Positions 39,935 through 55,172 of a DNA stretch of 64,000 nucleotides are shown in pieces. A program made the translations under genes and the position numbers. The notes beneath the pieces are model-generated. The model was not told the origin of the DNA, searched no databases, and worked only from the letters and a program-made list of their open reading frames with translations. This stretch comes from Ichthyophthirius multifiliis (lineage: Eukaryota > Ciliophora > Oligohymenophorea > Hymenostomatida): positions 1 to 64,000 of the forward strand of contig NW_004086411.1 in the NCBI RefSeq assembly GCF_000220395.1. Direction: 5' to 3'. How positions within the stretch are numbered: position 1 is the stretch's first letter; the number at the start of each line of letters is the position of its first letter.

Positions 39935-41685
39935 AAAAAAAATTATAATATTTTTTTTTTTTTTTAATAATAATTTTTTTATTACTTGATTAAATTTTAT
40001 ATAAATATTGCAAAATTAAAACATTTATTTAAAATAAATATTTCTCTGATTCTTAAATATTTTATATTATAAATTAGAAAGATTTATATATTTAAATAAA
40101 AAAATAATAGTTTATAATTTTTATTAATTTTTTCATAATAAAAATAAAAAATTAAAATTTTTTAATTTTTATCTTTAATTAATATAAAAATATATATTTA
40201 TTTTAACATTATAGAAAAATATTTTTATTATTTATATGTATAAATATATATATTTATATATATATATATTTATATTTATTTATTATATATTTTATTTATA
40301 TCTATATATATATTTAATATAGATATTTTTTTAAAAGATTATTTATTAAATAAGAAAAATTTTTTTAAATAAAATTTATTATATTAAATATTTTATTTTT
40401 ATTTTATTTATTATTTTATTATATCTATTAATCTCTTAAAAATAAATAATAAAATAAAAAAAAATATTATAAATGGAAAAAAAAATTATTTTAAAATGGA
40501 ATATAATTAATAATAAAAATAAAAACTATTCAAATTAAAATTAATTTTATAAATAAAAATAATTATAAATAGGATAAAAAAATTAAAAACAAAATTATTT
40601 TAATATAAAATTTTTGATATAAATTAATTTTATTTTATATATATAATATTTTTTATTAATTATAATTATTAACTATATAATAAAAAAAATGTTCTTTATA
40701 AATATAATATTTAGTTTAAAAAAAATATATTTAAAATAAAAATTATTTTAAATAAAAAATTTATTGTTAAATTATATTATAAAAATATACCAAATATAAT
40801 AATTATAAAAAAAATATAATAATTATACAAATTTTAAAAAATATTCATAAACTTTATAAAATAAATTATTCTTAAAAATAATATATATTAATATTAATTT
40901 TATACATAATATTATAAATTTTTAATAAAATAATAATAAATATAATAATAATAATAATATTTTATTTCAATATTTATATGAATAATTAATAAGGTTATTT
41001 TTTTCATTATTAATTACATTAAAAAACATATATTATTAAATTATTAATAATATTATTTTTTTTATATATATTTATTTAAATATATATATTTATATAATCT
41101 TAAATAATTTATATGCTAATTAACATTTCTTATACTTAAATATCCTTCATAATTCAAAAATTATCTTTTATAATTTTACAAATTTTTATAATAACAATTA
41201 AGAATGAAAATTAATATAATTTTTATATAATCTAATATTTAATATTATTATAAAAATAAAATAATTTATTTTTTGATTTAAATTACAGATAAATTTATTA
41301 TTTATTCATTTTTAAAACATATAAATTAATATAATTATAGGTTTCTTATATCTATTTATATATTTTTAATTCATATTTATTTAATATATTTTCTATTTAC
41401 AAAAAATGAATTAGTAGTAAATCCTTAATTTAATGGTATATATACATAAAATTAATAAAAAATTATCATATAAATATAATATATATATATATATAAAACA
41501 AAAAATTATAATAATTATAATAGACAAAAAAATAATGAAAAATGATAAAATATATTTAAAGAAAAAAAAAAAAATTAAACATAATAATTTTTTTTTAATT
41601 TAAAGAAACAGAAAAAAGAAAAAATTAAAATAAAAAAGAAATACTTTAAAAAATAATAAAAAATATAAAATTAATTTTAAAATTT
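39935..41685. other. AT-rich spacer, nothing recognised
   Basis: About 1.75 kb with very low G+C, short TA arrays (for example 40255-40272) and no protein-like frame on either strand. Confidence 0.6.
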
Positions 41686-43552
<1,867 letters not shown>

Positions 43553-43946
43553 TAAATAGATATTTGAGTTTATTTTATTATCTATAAAAAAAAAGTTAAA
43601 ATGAGTTATTTTTTATTTAAAAAAAAAGTAAAATATATATAGATTTTTTTTATTTAATTATTATTATTATATTATATTTTATATATATAAATATAAATAT
43701 AAATATATTATTTAATTTTTATCATTTTTGTATATTTTTGTTTGTTATTTTATTTTATTTTAAAAAATATTGCAAATTTTAAATATTTTTTCACAAAAAA
43801 TAAATATAAACATATTTAAATATAATTTTAATATATTTTTCCATTTATATATATGTATTTAAATAATAATTATTTTTTTATTTATTAATTTTTTTTGTTA
43901 TAAATATATATAAATGTGTATATATATTTATTATATATTTAAATAA
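43553..43946. other. Intergenic spacer between convergent genes
   Basis: A+T-rich; holds the 3' flanks of the plus-strand demethylase gene and the minus-strand coiled-coil gene. No further gene seen. Confidence 0.6.
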
Positions 43947-44451
43947 TCAATTAGCTTCTTCATTTCCTACTTGTAATTCTAATTCAGTTATACGTCTTTA
44001 AAGTCCTAATAATTATTATTATAATGCTGTTTTTTCTCCTTTTAGAGATGTTATTTATTATTATAAACGCGCATTTTCAGCTTTTTGATGAGCAAAATGG
44101 CGTTTCATTTCTTCTTCAATTCTTGTAAGTTCATTAGTTAATGTTTTTTTTACATCCTAAGTTTTCATTGATAAAACTGATTATAAAGTATCTTTTTCAC
44201 TTTTTAAAATTTATACTTCTTTCTTATGGAAATTCATTTCCTCAGCAATTCCTTTAATCATTTCCTATATATTTATTTCTAAAATAAATATTAATATAAG
44301 TTGTTACTTCTAAAGACATTAATTTGCCTTTTAAAGATGCAGGATTTGATCCGAATTATGATTGAGTATTATTAAAACCTTTTTGTGTATTTCCATATTC
44401 ATATTCTTCATCTGGACGAGCATTTTTTCCATATTTTGATTAACTATTCAT
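43947..44451 (-). CDS. Short coiled-coil protein of unknown function
   Basis: Two exons, 44308-44451 and 43947-44264, with a 43-nt intron; 153 residues. The first about 40 residues are polar and disordered (MNSQSKYGKNARPDEEYEYG). From SLKGKLMSLE onward the protein is one long coiled coil (NFHKKEVQILKSEKDTLQ, MKRHFAHQKAENARLQQQ) ending GLQRRITELELQVGNEEAN. The regular heptads and absence of low-complexity Gln runs suggest a conserved structural protein, perhaps ciliary or basal-body, but I could not name the family. No membrane segment or signal peptide. Note that the donor GTAACA is used. Confidence 0.8.
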
Positions 44452-44861
44452 TTATTTGATTATTTTTTAATTTTATTTTTTTAATTATATTTAGTAAAAT
44501 AATTGTTACAAAAAATTAATATTTCCTATTTTTATTTTAATAGAATTTTTTATAGTTTAATAACTATTTTTTACAATAAATAAAAAAATATATAAATATA
44601 TATAAAAAAATATATAAATATATATATATTTATTTATTATATATATATATATATATATATATTATTATACTATATATTTTTAATTAAATTAATATAATAA
44701 AAATACATATTTATTATCTATTATATATTTATATAAAAATTATGTACTATATTTTTTCTTTTTTTTATTTATTTCTTAAATCTTTTATTTTTTAAAAAAT
44801 TATATTATTAATATAAATATTTTTTTATTAAAATAACATATAAAATTTAACTTTTAAAATT
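44452..44861. other. AT-rich spacer, nothing recognised
   Basis: TA-rich (array near 44630-44662) and without a supported frame. It lies upstream of the coiled-coil gene and downstream of the phosphoesterase gene. Confidence 0.6.
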
Positions 44862-46418
44862 TCACATTTTTTATTATTTCTGTTATAGAATTATTTCTTT
44901 ATATTTTTATAAATTTTCATTTATAAAGACTTCGAATTCTTTAAAATTTATTACATTTCCCCCACAATTAGTATCATCTTTCTTTATAGTTTCACAAATT
45001 TCCTTAACTTATTTCTAATGACTAGTTTTAATCTTCTAATTTTAAAACCTTTAGAAATCTTACTTAGTCGGAGGTGGTACATAAGGTAATTCTTTAACAC
45101 AATCAGTTCTTGGTTCTTTTCTTATTTTTAAAATATCATCAAAATGAGCTGCCCATTCTATTCTTTTTGAAAATTATTAGTCTTATAAATTAAAAATCCT
45201 TAAAACTGTAGAAATTATTGACGAATGCTCCCATTATGAACTATTTTAAGGTTTTTGATTATCCATAGGTTTATTTATAAGTGTATTTTTTTCAATCCAT
45301 GGCGAAACAGCTATCATAGGTACTCTAATACCTAATCTATTGAATTTGAACCCATCTACATTATCTATACCATCAGGATTAGGTACTCCATCCTAAGGGG
45401 GAGATACATGATCATAAAAACCACCATGTTCATCATACGTGATTATAAATAAAGTCTAATTCCATAAAGGTCCGTTTCTTAGTGCTTCGTAGACATTTTT
45501 AATTAGCCTTTCTCCTTCTTTTATACTATGATTAGGATGCTAATCATTCATTAAACCGAAAGATTTGGTATTATTTAGAGTACTATTGTATGATTCGGAA
45601 GGATTAATGAATGTATAATTTGGTAAATCTCCCTTTTCGGCATCTTAATAAAATTATTCCATGGGTATAAATTTAGTTGAATTATTGAAGTTTTCATTGA
45701 AATGGTTTATAAATAAAAACCAGTCATCAGCATCATTTTCCCAATAATATCTCCAAGAGAGTCCATTTCTTTCCAATACAGACTACAAAGTCTAATTTTT
45801 AAACGATCCAGTCGTCTATTCGTTACCCAAGCAACCATTACACGTCCCCGAATGCATAAAAAGTCTATTAGGATTAGTAGGACCTGGATAAGAGGAAAAA
45901 TAATTATCAAAAAGTGCATATTCATTAGCCAAAGTAGTCAATATGGGTACATTTTTAGGAGATTACATAGACATTTCAGTTATTCCATTTTTTCCTTCTC
46001 TCCTTGCACTCATAACAAATCCTTTCATGTTTGCATCTCCCTTATTTGTTGAGTGATTTTTGCAAGGATTATCACCTGTTTATTAGTTAAGGGTATATAG
46101 GCAACCAAAAATTCGTTAAACAGTAGATTAATGGCCATGATCAGGATCGTATTAGGAAAATTCAGAGGCTTTGTCATCTACACATATTTAACCTAAAAAC
46201 GGGAAATAAACATTTTTTGGATTACATTCTTAACCAGTAAGACCGTCTACATTTTTGTTGCCGAATTTTCCGCCTTTAGTCATCCAGCCCAACATATGGT
46301 CAAATGAACGGTTTTCCATCATTAATACGACGATGTTTTTTATTGGGTGATTTTCGGTTGAGGTTTTAATTAATAAAGGAAGCGTTGTTATTAAGATTAT
46401 TATTTATATTAGAAACAT
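44862..46418 (-). CDS. Secreted phosphoesterase, phospholipase C/acid phosphatase family
   Basis: One uninterrupted exon of 518 residues. The N-terminus is a hydrophobic signal peptide ([18 protein letters not shown]-type, about 18 residues). The phosphoesterase (non-specific phospholipase C/AcpA) motifs are all present: [17 protein letters not shown] near residue 32, [75 protein letters not shown] and [13 protein letters not shown]. These supply the metal and catalytic residues (the Glu-Asn pair of MEN, Asp/His of DEHGGFYDH). Plant and bacterial relatives hydrolyse phospholipids or phosphomonoesters; the substrate here is not determined. The C-terminal 90 residues are charged and partly coiled. 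Codon usage is richer in G+C than neighbours and there is no intron, but nothing else indicates transfer. Confidence 0.92.
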
Positions 46419-46467
46419 TTTTTTTATTTATTTTTTTCAAGTTTTATATTTATATTAAATATGATAT

Positions 46468-46469
<2 letters not shown>

Positions 46470-46513
<44 letters not shown>
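46470..46513. repeat. (TA)n microsatellite
   Basis: About 44 bases of alternating TA just upstream of the phosphoesterase start. Confidence 0.9.
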
Positions 46514-46518
<5 letters not shown>

Positions 46519-47003
46519 TAATAATATTTTTTGTTTTTAAATAATTTAATTTATTAGTAATTTATGTTTAAATTAAGATTTATAATATATATTTTCTTTT
46601 TTACTATTAGATTTTTTTGAAATTGTAATCATTTTGAAAATTGGAATATTAGCTTTATTATATACATATATATAATTTTTATAGTTATTTAAGATAATTA
46701 AGAGCTTATCTTTTATTTAATATTAGTAATAAATTAGATAGTTTTATTAGTATTATATTAAGTTATTTATTAATATATATTTTCATTTATAATTAAAATT
46801 AACATTCATTTTTAAAAATTAGGCACTATTTTTTTTCAAAATGTAATCAATACCATAATTATAATTTTTTTTCTTTTTTAAAATTGTGAAAAATAAAATA
46901 TAATATTAATTTTATATTATTATAAGATAAATTATTGTTTTTATAAAAAAATTAGTTAATATATTTATTTATTTTCTTTTAGATATATTTTTAATAATAT
47001 ATA

Positions 47004-47064
<61 letters not shown>

Positions 47065-47473
47065 ATAATGTTTTTTATCAATTATTGTTATTTTTTTCAT
47101 ATATTATATAATTATTTGAATTTATTTTTGTTTAATATTATTTATAAATAGTAAGTTTTGTTAATTATGTAATTTATATTTAAAATAAAATTAGATCAAA
47201 TTTAATAAAAAATTGTTATAATATAATTGAAATAAATTAAAAGAAATTCATAAAATTGATTTTTCTAAGAATATTTAATAATTTTAATCTTTGTAATTTT
47301 AAAAAGTATATAATTAAAATCATATATATTGTTTTTATTATTAGCGAAATAATAATAAAATATTTAATATATAAAAATTTAATTATTATAATTCTAAATA
47401 TTTTTTCAATAAAATTAAAAAATATAATAACAAATATAAAAATAAAAAATATAGCCAATATTAAATATAAATA

Positions 47474-47476
<3 letters not shown>

Positions 47477-47521
<45 letters not shown>
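47477..47521. repeat. (TA)n microsatellite
   Basis: About 45 bases of alternating TA about 80 bases upstream of the importin start codon. Confidence 0.9.
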
Positions 47522-47525
<4 letters not shown>

Positions 47526-47599
47526 TTTAATTCTAAATAATTTCCATTGAAAAAAAAAGAAACTAAAATTTATAAATATACATTTAAAAAAAAAAAAAA

Positions 47600-48230
47600 A
47601 TGTCTTATTAAACAATCGCAAACATTTTAAAAGGAACATTTTAAGCATAATCTACAGCCGAACAAAAATAAAATGAATAACTTTTACATGAACATTTATA
47701 AAAAGACCCTGATTTTTTATAGAATCTATTAATAATATGTTCTTCTACTGAAATCTAAAGTCCAATAAAAGAAAGTGCATGTTTATATATAAATACTTAT
47801 TTACGTATATTTTTGCATGACAAAAAGACTAAAAAAGAATAAAAAATATCATGGTGTGAATTATTTATGAATTCCTTAAAAGAGCCTGGAATTGAATTAA
47901 AAAATAAGCTTAAATTAAGTTATAGTTTAAGTTAAGTATTAAGTAGTAGTAGTAAAAATAATAAATTGTAGACCGAAGTTTTTATAAAAATACTTTAGTG
48001 GATTTAAATTAAAGATAATTAATTTATTATAGCTTCTTTATTATCTTTATAAGCTTTAGTTTAAAACGTATTAGAACTAGATTAATAATATAAAATTTTC
48101 GAAACCGTATGCATATAGTTCTGTTAAATTCCTCTCTTTTATTTCAACCCACTCTAATCAATTAATAATTTTTCTTAAAACATTAAAAAAGATGTTGTTG
48201 AATGGTAAAAAATAAAAATGAAAATATCTA

Positions 48231-48292
<62 letters not shown>

Positions 48293-50952
48293 ATTTATTA
48301 TAATCTATTTAGTCTTAATATAATAAATTTATGGGCATAAACATTAAGAAAAATAATAAATATATTTAATGAAAAAGTAACAATATAATATAAAATGCAT
48401 TTTTGGAAAATTCTATAAAATAAAGACATAATTGAAATAATATAAAAAAGCTTAAACTTAAAAATTCTTTTTTAAAACAATTAATAATAATAATTAACAA
48501 TAATATCATAAACATAAATATAAGAAATTGACGAATCTCTAAACGAGTTTAAATTTACAATTTTAAATATTTTCCATATTTTTCTAAATTTCATATTCGA
48601 AAACAAACAAAAACTCCAAAAAGATAACAATATAACACTAATAGACTATTTTTTTCCATAAATACTAACTTAAATAACATATTCACTTAAAAATTCTCAA
48701 AAAGAAGACAAGAACGAACATTAAATATAAATATCTTGCCTTAACTTCCTTACTTTAGTTGGAAAAGAGCCCGAATACACTAATTTCTTCGAATAAAATT
48801 TAGAAGGAATTTTTTCGGAAATAATTTTCCCTTTTTTAGTATCTACAAGAAAAGAATACGAACTATTGACTGAAAATCCTGAAGATTTTATCCTTTTATA
48901 GGAAGATTGTTGTAATAAATAGACTGGAGATTCCCCTAAAACTGCCGCCTGTAAATTAATTGAAACTTTTTTGGATTATTATGACTCTTCGACCTATAAA
49001 ATAGGCTTTTTTTCCCTAAAAAAAGCATCAGATTCTATCTAAAATAACGATATAAATTCGCTCGAAACCAGTATTTTGATTATAGCCTAAATTTCATATA
49101 AAATGTAAGAAAGAGAAGACTTAATTTTACTTCTAGAAGATTTTTTAAAATAAAATCTCTATTTTTTCCAAAAAACAGATTCCTTAATTACCAAGTGTAG
49201 GTTCGTATGTTTTAATATCTCTTTATTATGATAAAATATTTTACAAAAAAGACGACCTTACAGCCTTTTATACATGCTTATATACAATTTTCGAATTCCT
49301 AAAAGGCGAAAAAAGCCTACAATTAGCCTCCATAGAAGCCCTAGATAGTATGTACTTCGATTAATAGCATTCCTAAAGGCTTATTTAGACAATAGATAGG
49401 GCTGTGGAGGTACTTACAGGCTTATTGGTGGTATTTAAAGATGTTAACAATAGATTTTTTGACCTCTTATACTCTATAAGTATTAAATTTGCTTCTCATA
49501 TTAAGTTCAATTAGGCTCTAGTGGGTAAAATAGTAGGTTCTATATGTTAAAGAATGTGTATAGAATACGATAATGTTAAAAATATGAAAGATTAGAACTC
49601 TACTTTATGTATAAATAAAGTAAAAATTATTTAAAAATTAAATAAAAATTATTTTCTAATTAAAGGGTATGAGTATTATAAAAGGAATATGTGAAAATGA
49701 TAATTATATGCCTAATTATTTAAATTTAATAGAATAATAACTACTTATACTATATAAATATATGGAAAATAACCCAAACGAAGACTTAGAGGAAGACTTA
49801 GTATAAATAATGTTATGTACAGTCCAAAAATCTTAAAAAATAACAAATTTATGTATATATTTATTACCTTTATTTCCTTCTTTTTTCAATAAAAAGGCTA
49901 ATATTTTCCAAAACCTATTCTATCCATTAAACTCTATACTTGTTTTCGGCGAATAATATATATAATAAAACAGTTAGATATTAAAAAATATAATCGAAAT
50001 GTGCTTAAAGACTTTATTTTTGGAAGAAAATGAAGACCAATTATAAAATGTGGACTAAGGGGTACTTTTACTTTAATAAATATTATAGATTTATAAATTA
50101 GAAAGTATAGATTTAGAGTTTATTTTTGAGAAAATTATATAGAAAATCAATATGGAAAATTTACATTTTTTAATAAAAATTAGGCTTTTTGGATGTCTTT
50201 TGATTGGTTTTGCGAAAAGTTTTTTTTTCATGTAGGAATTTTTGGGAAGGAAATTCGGGCTTTTAAATTTTAACGAGTTTATATTGTAAGTGTAATTAAG
50301 TAGTTTTTATGATAGGAAAATCTATATTATTTGCCTAACTGAAATTTTCGGATTGTATTTTTCATAATTTGCACCTTAATTAAAAAATGGCTTTTTAGAT
50401 ATTTTCAAGAAAATAGTCTTGTGGGTTAAAACTTAAGAAAGTGAAGAAATTAAACTACTTTAGGAAAAAAAAAATCGAATAAATGCCCATAAAAATTCAG
50501 AAAATGACAGTGATTATGAAGATTATGATGATGATTATTCAAGTGAAAATGAAAACAATTTCTTAGATGAAACTTAGTAAGATTTTGAAAGATTTAAAGA
50601 AAATCAATTAGGTGGAGTTGATAATGAATTAATTGATGATAGGACTTTATTAGATTTATTCTAATATAAGTTTAAATAAGTGGACGAGTTTAAATTTTTT
50701 AATAGTTAAGTGGAGAACCTTAAAAATCAAATGGGAGTAGCAGAATTTAATGCATTTATTAAATCATTTTAACCTTAAGTTTAATAAATTTTGTAACATC
50801 TTTTATGTATTTAAAGAGTTTAATGTGAGGTTGGATAGAAAAAAGAAGGAGATGAGAAATCTGAGTAAATTTAAATGCCGAGAAAGATTGTTAAAGTAAA
50901 AAGAAAAAAATAAGAATTATAATAATAAAAATTGTTAAAATAATAAAATTGA
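47600..50952 (+). CDS. IPO7: Importin-beta family nuclear transport receptor, importin-7/8-like
   Basis: Exons 47600-48204, 48313-49619, 49666-50952, about 1,065 residues, the usual size for importin-7/8 (Nmd5/Sxm1). The N-terminal importin-beta region is recognisable (MSYQTIANILKGTF, then IKESACLYINTYLRIFL), followed by helical HEAT repeats throughout. Near the C-terminus is the characteristic acidic block (NDSDYEDYDDDYSSEN, FLDETQQDFERFKENQL), then DDRTLLDLFQYKFKQVDEF and a basic end (MPRKIVKVKRKK). It would carry ribosomal proteins, histones or other cargo through nuclear pores with Ran-GTP. Exon 2 is one base out of phase: the frame closes at a TGA near 49229 and resumes in a neighbouring frame (DKIFYKKDDLTAFYTCLY), with about one base extra or two missing around 49210-49250. 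The first intron carries a (TA)n array at 48235-48287. Confidence 0.85.
48235..48287. repeat. (TA)n microsatellite in an intron
   Basis: About 50 bases of alternating TA inside the 48205-48312 intron of the importin gene. Confidence 0.9.
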
Positions 50953-51529
50953 TATATTTATTATTTATTTATTTATTTAAAATACTTATATATATATATA
51001 TATATTTTTTTTTTTCAATTTTTTATTTACTTTAATATATTTATTATTAAAAAAAAAATTAAACTAATAAGAGTTGATATGAATTATAAAAAAATTAAAT
51101 TAAATATATATTATTTTACTTAATTCAAAAGTAAAATTATATAAAAATATATAATATATTTATATATATTTATATATATTTATATTTATTTTATATATTT
51201 ATATATTTATATTTTTTATTATATATATATCATTATTTTTTTTATTTTTATATATTTATTTTAAAATTTTATTTATTATATTCAATTTTATATAATTTTA
51301 TTTTATTTTGTTATATATATTATAATTTTTAATATTTTTATTATAATTATTCTTTTCTTTATAAAATTTATATATTTTTTTTAGTTTTTATAAAAAATAT
51401 TTTTACAAGAGTTATTTTGTATAATAAATATTTAAATTTATATAATATTTAATATTTAAATTTATTTAAAATTTAGATAGAAAATACATTTCTATTATCT
51501 TTTTAATTTTTTTTTTTTTTTTTAATTTA
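50953..51529. other. AT-rich spacer, nothing recognised
   Basis: TA-rich and T-rich sequence downstream of the importin gene without a supported frame. Confidence 0.6.
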
Positions 51530-52400
51530 GACTTATAATTTTTCTTTTAACCATTTAGCATCTAATATCTATAGTTTATTTATAGATTGTTTAATATATA
51601 ATTTTTTTTATAATCTAAAATTCTTTTGTTTTATTTATTATTATACTTAAGTCTTTTGTACTTTTTGTTTCATTTAGTTAACTATTAAATCTTAGTATTA
51701 ATTTTTTTTTGAGTTTGAGTTAATTTTTCCATTAATTAGTAGCCAGCGTTTTTTAATTCTTTTAAAAGAAAAAAATGTAATAGTTAGTTACTAAAGTTTC
51801 ACATTTCTTTTTAATTGGAATTAATATAGATAAACCTATTAAAAAATTAATGTATCTTTTAGTTATAATTTATTTATTTTACTTTTCTCACTATATTATA
51901 CTTTTTCTTAAAGTACGAAACATATATTTCAACTACAACTAAACCCAATTTTGTCTTTAAATATATTTATTATATTTTTTAAATATTATAATCTAAAAAA
52001 CTAATTAGTTTTGTAAATTTTTTTAATTATTCAATACTAATTTTAAATTCTCAAAGAAATTTGTTTTAGGGAAGAAATTAATAAATTTAGTATTTTTCAG
52101 AGTTAAAACATAAAGAATTAAGGGATTTATTTTTTTAAGATAAATTTTCGTTTTTTAGTTTTTATAAAAGGTAAAATATAATTTATATCTTTTTACATAA
52201 TTTGCACTTAGCATGTATTAAAAATCAAGTAAAAAGCATAAAAAAATAAATTCGTAATTACCGTTAGAATAATTATGTTCTATTATAACTTTTCAAACAT
52301 CATTTAAATTCTAATCTTCAATTTCTTTAAAATATCACAATATCTAGTATTATTGAAAGAAATTTTTATTATGAATTTTCTTTTCTTCTTTATATTTTTA
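51530..52400 (-). pseudogene. Coding-like fragments, possible decayed gene
   Basis: On the minus strand several separate pieces look like protein in the ciliate code but do not join: YFKEIEDQNLNDV, a TGA, then KVIIEHNYSNGNYEFI (about 52330-52240); KELKNAGYQLMEKLTQTQ, which runs into TGA (about 51765-51680); and INKLQILDAKWLKEKLQVQ in another frame (about 51600-51530). Between them are stops and AT-rich stretches. No family was recognised and no start codon could be chosen. It may be a degenerate gene, or a real gene with sequence errors and unplaced introns, since neighbours also show single-base breaks. Confidence 0.3.
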
Positions 52401-52999
52401 GTGCTTAGAAAAAAATTTTACTTTAAAATATAACCTTAGAGTTATATAAAAACATTTTTTAATAATTTATAAGCTATTTACTTTTTTTTATGAAATGATG
52501 TTTACTTTTTTTTTAGAAATTTATTACTAAAATAAACTTTACATAAATAGAGCATATTTAATTTTTTTAATAGAAAATATATCGGAATAATAAATAAAAA
52601 AATAGGTTTAAAAAAATTATAAGACAAATGAATATTTCTTATAATTAATATATGTATATATAAATATATGATATAGTAATAGCTTAAATAATGATTATTA
52701 TAATATATTTATAAATAAAAAAAAAAATATTTTTTAAAAAAAATATATATTATTTAAAAAAAAAAAAAAAATATAAATTAAATTAATAAATGAAAAAAAT
52801 AAATAACATATATATATATAAATATGTATATATATATATAAATATAAATAAATATATATATATATATTTATATTTATATATATATATTTATTTTATTCAT
52901 TCTATTTATTTTTAAACAAATATTTTAATTTCCTTTTATATTATATATATTTATTTATATTTTTTTTTTTTTATATAAATTTTAATAAAAATATAATTT
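52401..52999. other. AT-rich spacer, nothing recognised
   Basis: A+T-rich with TA arrays near 52790-52890. It lies upstream of the Cache-domain gene. Confidence 0.55.
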
Positions 53000-54648
53000 A
53001 TGCAGAATAAAAAAATACCTTTTTTTAAAGATATAGCATAAAAACTTAATTTCTTTTGAAATTTTTCTTGATTGTTTCATTTTTTTCATTTATTTTATTG
53101 ATAATATAATTAGTAAAAAATAAAATTTTTAAAAATATACTTTTTTTATAAAATAAAAAAACTAAAAAAACAAAGTCAATATAAAATAATATTGTTGTAA
53201 ATTCAAAATAATCATCATAATAATACTTAAATGAATTAATTTTAAAAGATATATAAAATAACGTATAATAATAAGCAAATTCGTATTCAAGTTTTTTATT
53301 TAATTATTCGTAATTAGTGTCTTAAACACACACATTTTTCGATTTATTAACAAATGGTAATATATTATTTTATTGTTTTAAAAATAAATAAAAAGAAAAT
53401 AGAAGTAATAAAATAATATTTCCAACAAGAGAATTAAATTCTCCAGACTAATATATATAGTTAGACAATTCAGACTCTTTTTTTGAAATATAAGATTTTA
53501 GTACAGTAGGATTTTATACATTTCCTTCTTTAAAAAAAAATTTGGGAATATCAAATTAAGACTTTGTTAATGTTTGTTTAAAAATGAAAGACTTTTAATT
53601 GATTTTACCAAATTTAATAAATGAAAAATAAAAAGATAAAATTAAAAGAATAACAATAACTTATTAAAATGGTATTTTTTTTGCAATATAATATTATCCA
53701 GGATAAAATATGATAAATTAATTTGATCCTCAAGAAGATATATAATAAAAAAATTGTATTTTATATATATATATTTAATATTCATATATTTATGTATATA
53801 TTTCTTAATAAAAATCTAGATTATTTTTTCTAATAAGCTAAATAGCTTTAAAATAATAATATTTTTATTTATGGACCATATTTAGATGTTAAAGATGAAT
53901 CTAATAATTTATTATTATCTATATCGAAATTTAAATAGATATCTGATAATTCGTTAGTGAGTTTTTTTTTTTATATAAATATGAATATTTGTTTTTTTTA
54001 TATATATATAACTTTATTTAAATAATAATAACTCTCTATATAAAAAAGTAAGTTAAATTGAAATTCATATAGATGCTTTAAAAGATGTTTTTGTAATAGA
54101 TTCTTTTAATGAATATGTTATTATAAATAAAGAAGGTAAGTTTCTATTTGCTCCTGAATATTGGAATATAGAAAACAATTTTACAAAAATATATTAATTG
54201 GAAGATATAAGTGGATTTAATATATATAGTTTTGGTTAGTTTTTAAATGATTAATAATTAATTAGTGTGAAAAAATATAATAATGAATAATAAATTGTTG
54301 AGTATTATGTTTATCCTTACTTTTTATAAAATAATTTCGATCCATCTAATATAAAGACATATATAAATTAAAATGTATATTTATATATTGATAATAAATC
54401 ATAAATATATGATTTAATTTTTATAAAAAAGTAATAGAGTTAAGATTATAGTTACCTGATAATTTTTTATGGTGAAAAAGAAAAACTTTAATAATTTTAA
54501 TATGAATTTCATTTGAGATTATAAAAATGTTAAAATGTACTAATAGTAATATGTATATTTACTATTATTCTTTTCGCAGAAGCAATAATAATTTAAGTTT
54601 ATAAATATTCGTAAACTTATTCCCATCCAATAAAAGGTATATAATAAT

Positions 54649-54682
<34 letters not shown>

Positions 54683-55050
54683 TTTCTTACTATATTTTTT
54701 ATATATTTTAATTATTTATTTTAGAATTAATTGAAATTTCAAAATAAATTAATTATAATACATTAAATGATAAAAAAATAATTGAAAAAATACAAACTTA
54801 ATATGAATAAGTATTACACAAGTATAAAGATCAGTCTCCTCTTGTTTTTCTAATTAAATCATTTTTGAGAATTACTTAAAATATTTGTAGTAAAAACATT
54901 AATGAAAATTAAAGAAGCAAATAAAGACATATTGATTATCCTTTAAATTAGGAATTTTTTTAAAAAGATAAAGAAGATTCATTTTTGAATTGGAAAAATT
55001 TAATGAACTAAATAGAAGATGAACCGAAATTTACCTAAAAAAAAAATTGA
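53000..55050 (+). CDS. Two-helix membrane protein with extracellular Cache-like sensor domain
   Basis: Exons about 53000-53112, 53176-53755, 53820-53956, 54049-54636, 54725-55050, around 580 residues. A transmembrane helix near residues 20-40 (LLKFFLIVSFFSFILLIIQ) is followed by a long extracytosolic region with double-Cache features: IFFAIQYYPG, FDPQEDIQQKNYYFFQQAK, FIYGPYLDVKDESNNLLLSI and YVIINKEGKFLFAPEYW. A second helix (VLIVICIFTIILFAEAIII) precedes about 140 cytosolic residues with a short HAMP-like or helical linker (HPIKELIEISKQINYNTL) and no recognisable kinase or cyclase. It probably senses a small ligand at the cell surface. Exon 1 reaches its helix only if one A is added to the A run at 53040-53044, and exon 4 is also one base short, so the exact protein is uncertain. 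Confidence 0.65.
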
Positions 55051-55172
55051 TTTTATTTTTTATATTAAAAAAAATATATTTTTCTTAAAAAAAATAAAAT
55101 AAATATTAATAGATATGTTTGCTATATATATATAACATTTTTTTTTTAAAAATAAAATATAAATTAAAAATA

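Larger units (their letters stand above)
46419..47599. other. AT-rich spacer with several (TA)n arrays
   Basis: Lies between the divergent starts of the phosphoesterase and importin genes. It contains TA arrays at about 46470-46513, 47009-47049 and 47477-47521. Weak open frames at 47.2-47.5 kb are low-complexity on both strands and not convincing. Confidence 0.6.

Noticed and set aside
45707-46052. ORFs on both strands inside the phosphoesterase region
   Set aside because: They are out-of-frame shadows of the 518-residue phosphoesterase, which has a complete motif set and signal peptide.
47237-47648. Overlapping ORFs on both strands near 47.2-47.6 kb
   Set aside because: Ile/Lys/Tyr-only composition produced by AT-rich and TA-repeat DNA; no motif, and part is antisense to the importin start.
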